Assembly: GCA_951213105.1 (NCBI GenBank)
Contig: OX578153.1
Location: forward strand, 51,098,020 to 51,162,019
Source of the DNA: Amaurobius ferox
Taxonomy: Eukaryota; Arthropoda; Arachnida; Araneae; Amaurobiidae
Reading direction: 5' to 3'
DNA: 64,000 nt
A program made the position numbers and the translations under genes. Shown piece after piece: positions 59,755 through 64,000 of this stretch (positions within the stretch are counted from its first letter, which is position 1; each line of letters starts with the position of its first letter). The notes beneath the pieces were generated by a model. It did no database searches, was not told the DNA's origin, and worked only from the letters and a program-made list of their open reading frames with translations.

Positions 59755-59880
59755 ATAATCTAGCGAAATATCACCAACTTCGCGATGTTTTGAACCAGAT
59801 TTACAAAAATATCGTCAAAATTGCTAAAATGACGTCACGTTGAAGAAAATGATGCTTCATTGACGAATTAATTATAAAAA
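59755..59880 (+). repeat. Isolated fragment with the 20-bp array
   Basis: tcaccaacttcgcgatgtttt is followed by three 20-bp units, atatcgtcaaaattgctaaa, atgacgtcacgttgaagaaa and atgatgcttcattgacgaat. No family A ends are attached. Confidence 0.55.
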
Positions 59881-60049
59881 GATATTAATATATGGACTAC
59901 ATTTTTTTTTGTGTGTAAGTTTTTTCATTATGGGTAGCGGAAATTATAGACCAATTTAATTTTTCGAAACAATTTTAAATGTTGTCATCCAGAAATCGTA
60001 AAATGCAGTTAAAAATGCCAATAATCTTATACATGATTTTTTCACCATG

Positions 60050-60475
60050 AACGAAATATATTCATTGCATTATATAGGGCAAGTCCGGAGAAAAGCAAGG
60101 TATACAATTCAAAGCTAAAAACAATGCGCCGTGGATATCATATATCATTTTTTCACTGTGAAAGAAGTAAATACATTGCATCATGCAAAGGAAGAATGTG
60201 TGCTGCACACATCAGAATTTTTAAGTAAAGCATTATAATAATCTACTAGTTTGCGGGAACACGTGGGACAGCAAAAATTTCAATGGCCATATTTCGTATT
60301 TGATGTGGATTTCCAGTTATTATTATTTTAGCAATTTCATACCTGAAGGTTGTTATTGAAAAAAAAATTATTAAAATTGTCGGAGTACATTTCGCGGAAA
60401 ATCTTGGGATATATTTTTAAAATGTGATGTGAGCAGCACATGACCTTCCTTTGTATAATACAATTAAAAGTTATA
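60050..60475. repeat. Three family A tail fragments
   Basis: cattgcattatatagggcaa (about 60065), cattgcatcatgcaaagga with gtgctgcacacatcag (about 60173-60218), and inverted gatgtgagcagcacatgacc (about 60424). Each corresponds only to the terminal ~60 bp of family A. Confidence 0.5.
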
Positions 60476-60561
60476 ATTATAATTATATCTTATTAGTAAA
60501 AATTAACAAAACAAAAATATTACTTCATGCTCCTTAAAAATTAAGTCACTCCATGTTTATT

Positions 60562-61493
60562 ACTTTCCTTATATGCATAATGTATAAAGGAAAGTATTGT
60601 GACAGGGTCGAAAATTCGAGTTCGAGTTTTCGACGGGAGAGCACGTTTCAGGTATCCCTGATCACGAATCAAACATTTTTGAGGTGATGTCTATGTGTGT
60701 GTGTGTGTGTCAGTGAGTCTGTGGAGACGATATCTCACGAACGAATAGAGCGATTCGAATGAAATTCGGTACAAAAATCACAATCCGTGAATACTGGATT
60801 CCCATTGTTTTTAAACGTAATCTAATGTTCAGAACCCCCCTAAATTTTCGAGTGATATTTTAGAAAATCATCAAAAAATCAAAACCTTTAATTAAGTTAC
60901 GTAAATAGACATTTCTTATGTAATTTTTCCTTAGAAAACTATTGACATAAACTTTGGAACGCTAACATGAACCGTTCCGTTCTCTAGATGTTGCACATTT
61001 TTAAAATAAATTTATCAAAAAATCCCATAAATTAAAAGAAATATATTAACTGTTGAGAAACATGTTCACTTTCCACATGTAATATCATACGATAAATTGG
61101 ATGACATCATTTTCGTGGACATAGTTCGTTCCATTCATGAGAAAAGATACTTTGAATTATACTTTTGCATTTGAACGTCAATAGTTATTTATCTGTCTGC
61201 TATAAGAATAACTTATTTCTCCGTCCATAACGCTTGGCGAGATTTTGGCGCCGAATTTGGCGGAATGACGCTAACTTGACGAGTTTTTTAAATGTTGCCA
61301 AATTAATGAAAATGTCGCTAAATGGATAAAAATGACATTAAATCAATGAATATGACGACTAATTGACGAAAATTCAATATCTTGCAAAGAATTTAAATAT
61401 CTACTATAAGAAAAACCTATTTTCTTTTTGTAAAAGTAGTAAATTCATTGCATTATATAAGGAAAGTCATGTGTTGCCCATATCAGATTTTTT
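60562..61493 (+). mobile_element. Family A repeat, copy 7
   Basis: Forward copy with start hairpin, short (TG)n (about 60695-60710), array region (61290-61375) and complete tail. Confidence 0.75.
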
Positions 61494-61654
61494 TCTCTAT
61501 AATACGAAGTATCTGGAAATGGAAAGCGTTAATGTGGGGGACAAAAACACGATTCCCGGATATTGATGGATTGACAAGTTTTCATCATCCCTGATTGAGA
61601 GTAATTTTCAACTATGTCTACTTACGTCTGGGCACGACATCTATCGATCCAATT

Positions 61655-61752
61655 CTGTCATTTAGTGTACTATAGGAATTTGCACATGATTGTGAATTTT
61701 ATGTGTCTTTCTGTTATATACTCCGTACGCAAAACGGGTATGCTGCTTGTGG
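61655..61752 (+). repeat. Family B 3'-end fragment
   Basis: tttagtgtactataggaattt, gcacatgattgtgaatttta and the end acgggtatgctgcttgt match only the last ~95 bp of family B. Confidence 0.7.
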
Positions 61753-62049
61753 AGTTACGTAAGGGTTATTTCTTATATTTCTAGACTTGAGAATGCGATT
61801 TATATTTTTATCGAAGTATTTTTATAGCATTTCATCGGCATTGAAATATGTCTTTAAATGAGGCGGTTATTTCTTTTGTTGATAGGCTTTAAGCAAATTT
61901 TAATTTGATTCGATCCATTGCTCAGATTATGGGTTCCGGATCATTTTATAACAGGTATTTAGCTATTTTTCTTTGTTTGTATACAGTAAATTCAATTATA
62001 GTGTTTTAAGCGTTAATCTACAGACGAATTTTTAATTGTTAATAATACA
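61753..62049. other. AT-rich spacer
   Basis: Nothing recognised. Confidence 0.5.
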
Positions 62050-62998
62050 AAAAAAAATCATGTGGGCAGCACATAACTCCCCTTATATAATGCAATGAAT
62101 TTACTACTTTTACAGTTAAAAAAATGTTATTCTTATAGTAGATACTTATATTCTTTCCAAGATATTGAATTTTCGCCAATGAGTCGTCATTTTCATTGAT
62201 TTAGCGTCATTTTTATCCATTTGGCGAGTTTTTCGTTAATTATCAACATATAAAAAAGTCGCCAAGTTGACGACATTCCGCCAAATTCGTCGCTAAAATC
62301 TCGCCAAGCGTTATGGACGGAAAAATAAGTTATTCTTACAGCAGATAAATGACTATTGGCGTTCAAATACAACAGTATTACTCAAAGTATCTTTTTCATG
62401 AATGGAACGAGCTAGAGATCTACGAAAATGATGTCATCAAATTTATCGCATGGTATTACATATGAAAATTGAACATGTTTCTCAATAGGAAATATATTTT
62501 CTTTATTTTGTATGATTTTTTGATATTTTTTTTGAAAAATTTGCAATATCTCGAGAACGGTTCATGTTATCGTTCTAAAATTTTTGTCAATCGTTTCCTA
62601 ATGAAAATTTACATAAGAAATATCTATTTGCGTAACTTTGTTAGAGGTTTTGATTTTTTAACGATTTTTTCAAAATTTCACTCGAAAATTTAGGGGGGGG
62701 GGTTGAACATTCGAATGCCTGTAAAAACAATAGGCTTTCAGTGTTTACGGATTGTAATTTTTATACCAAATTTCGTTCGAATCGGTCTATTCGTTCGTCA
62801 GTTATCGTCTACACAGACTCACTGAGACACACACACACACACACATACTTTCACAAACACACACAGGCAGACATCACTTTAAAAATGTTCGATTCGAGAT
62901 CAGGGATGCTTGAAACGTGCTCTCCCGTCGAAAACTCGAATTCGAATTTTCGATCCCGTCACAATCTTTCCTTATACATTATTGTATATTAGGAAAGT
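62050..62998 (-). mobile_element. Family A repeat, copy 8
   Basis: Inverted copy, from aaaatcatgtgggcagcaca to ttaggaaagt. The (AC)n tract is interrupted (about 62827-62868). The terminal hairpin is mutated (attgtatattaggaaagt). Confidence 0.75.
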
Positions 62999-63296
62999 AA
63001 TATCAGATTTCTCATTTTTTGCTAATTAAATTCCATTATATACGACTTATACAGCAATATTTCGCCTGGACTGTTTACATAACATAAATGTCAGATACAT
63101 TTATTGCTATATCAGTCCATTAAAAGACACATTTTCCAAGATAAAAAATTTATATAGAGGTGTGCAAAGTATTTTGCTTATATATCGTATCATAGTATAT
63201 ATTTTTTATTCATCCGTGTATTTCCAACTATTCAGCTGTAAAGTGTTTATTTTTATGATTAATATTTTTATAGTGTCAAATTTATATATAAGTCGG

Positions 63297-63299
<3 letters not shown>

Positions 63300-63354
<55 letters not shown>

Positions 63355-63392
63355 ATATATACATGTATATATATATGTATATATATTTGAAA
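63300..63392. repeat. (TA)n/(TACATG)n microsatellite
   Basis: About 45 bp of pure TA followed by TATACATG variants. Confidence 0.9.
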
Positions 63393-64000
63393 TGTAATAA
63401 TAAGAATTATGTAAAAATAAAAAAAATAAAAATACAATTCAAGTAATATTAACATCACCATAGAAGCAAATTCACGGCCATAATGCCGATAAGAGAAAAG
63501 AACAGAACCTTCCCAAATTCGATGATTAATCAGAATTAAATTCATCTTCAGGTCTGAGTATTTAATTCTAATTAACCCAAACAAATGCCTGTTTCAGATT
63601 AAGCAATAGTACATTACTATAAATGCTTAAACTCAGACTACAGGCATCAAAAAATGAAAAAAGGATACATTAAGAAAATTGTATTACCATGCGGCATGAA
63701 CCCTTCTTCTTCTACCACGTGTATACACGATCAACCTCAACAGCTTAATCTAGAAGCACCGGAATGAACAAGTCGAAATTCTACCAGGGAGGCAGTACGA
63801 ACGTTCACGGAAATACTCCCAAACCCGTCCAGTGAGACTAAGCTGGAGACTGGACAAGCAATTCAGAATACAACTTCCCAAACATGCAGAACTGAATATG
63901 AATATGAATCAAAGATGAAAATTCCTACTAAACAAGTAATTCATAGGATAACTGGATAATCGAGAATGCCACTATACACCATTATAAGGGCGCTCAAAAC
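63393..64000. other. No gene seen at the right edge
   Basis: From about 63690 the composition becomes less AT-rich (ccaccacgtg-like and aagctggagactgg words), with no open frame or motif I recognise. It could be the edge of a feature outside the window. Confidence 0.4.

Overview
The window is a stretch of AT-rich animal nuclear DNA. It holds one intron-containing host gene and several generations of transposable elements nested in one another. By a rough sum of the annotated intervals, more than half of the 64 kb is recognisable mobile DNA. An arthropod, most likely a spider or other arachnid, is my best inference. The signs are jockey-type LINE fragments, a Penelope-like retroelement with an apparent N-terminal GIY-YIG domain, Tigger, hAT and P-type transposases, abundant TA and TG microsatellites, and a TTTCCTTATATA-bounded repeat family that I associate with arachnid genomes. 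No species can be named from the sequence alone.

Layout. 1-2.4 kb: a small retroposed insert with target duplications and a minus-strand jockey-like LINE 3' end. 3.2-8.5 kb: a pogo/Tigger transposon whose minus-strand transposase is split by a 2.26-kb element with a 3-bp TTA duplication (PIF/Harbinger-like); a jockey 3' end lies near its right end and a tRNA-derived SINE follows. 9.4-13.3 kb: a foldback-like element whose long inverted arms are tandem ~142-bp repeats. 13.3-16.1 kb: a hAT element with perfect 8-bp target duplications, inserted at the edge of the foldback arm. 16.1-17.1 kb: repeated exon-like units encoding a similar proline-rich peptide. 19.9-25.2 kb: a head-to-tail array of a Helitron-like family (family B). 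25.5-32.7 kb and 57.3-63.0 kb: at least eight copies of a ~0.95-kb family (family A). 31.0-33.7 kb: a Penelope-like reverse transcriptase interrupted by a family A copy. 33.7-46.0 kb: six copies of family C, which carries conserved splice-like signals, with a P-element-type transposase remnant among them.

47.3-57.3 kb: a five-exon gene, plus strand, predicted to encode a ~376-residue F-box protein with degenerate leucine-rich repeats. Its first intron contains a second Penelope-like copy in which a GIY-YIG endonuclease-like segment precedes the reverse transcriptase. That is the permuted order described for the Naiad/Chlamys group.

The most unusual signal is a degenerate 20-bp tandem array, near atgtcgccaaattgataaaa, together with TTGGCGA/TCGCCAA inverted motifs. 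It is shared by the otherwise dissimilar families A and B and recurs in isolated fragments. It resembles an iteron-like binding array carried as a module by two repeat families. All functional statements about it are inference. Every transposase and reverse transcriptase in the window appears broken.
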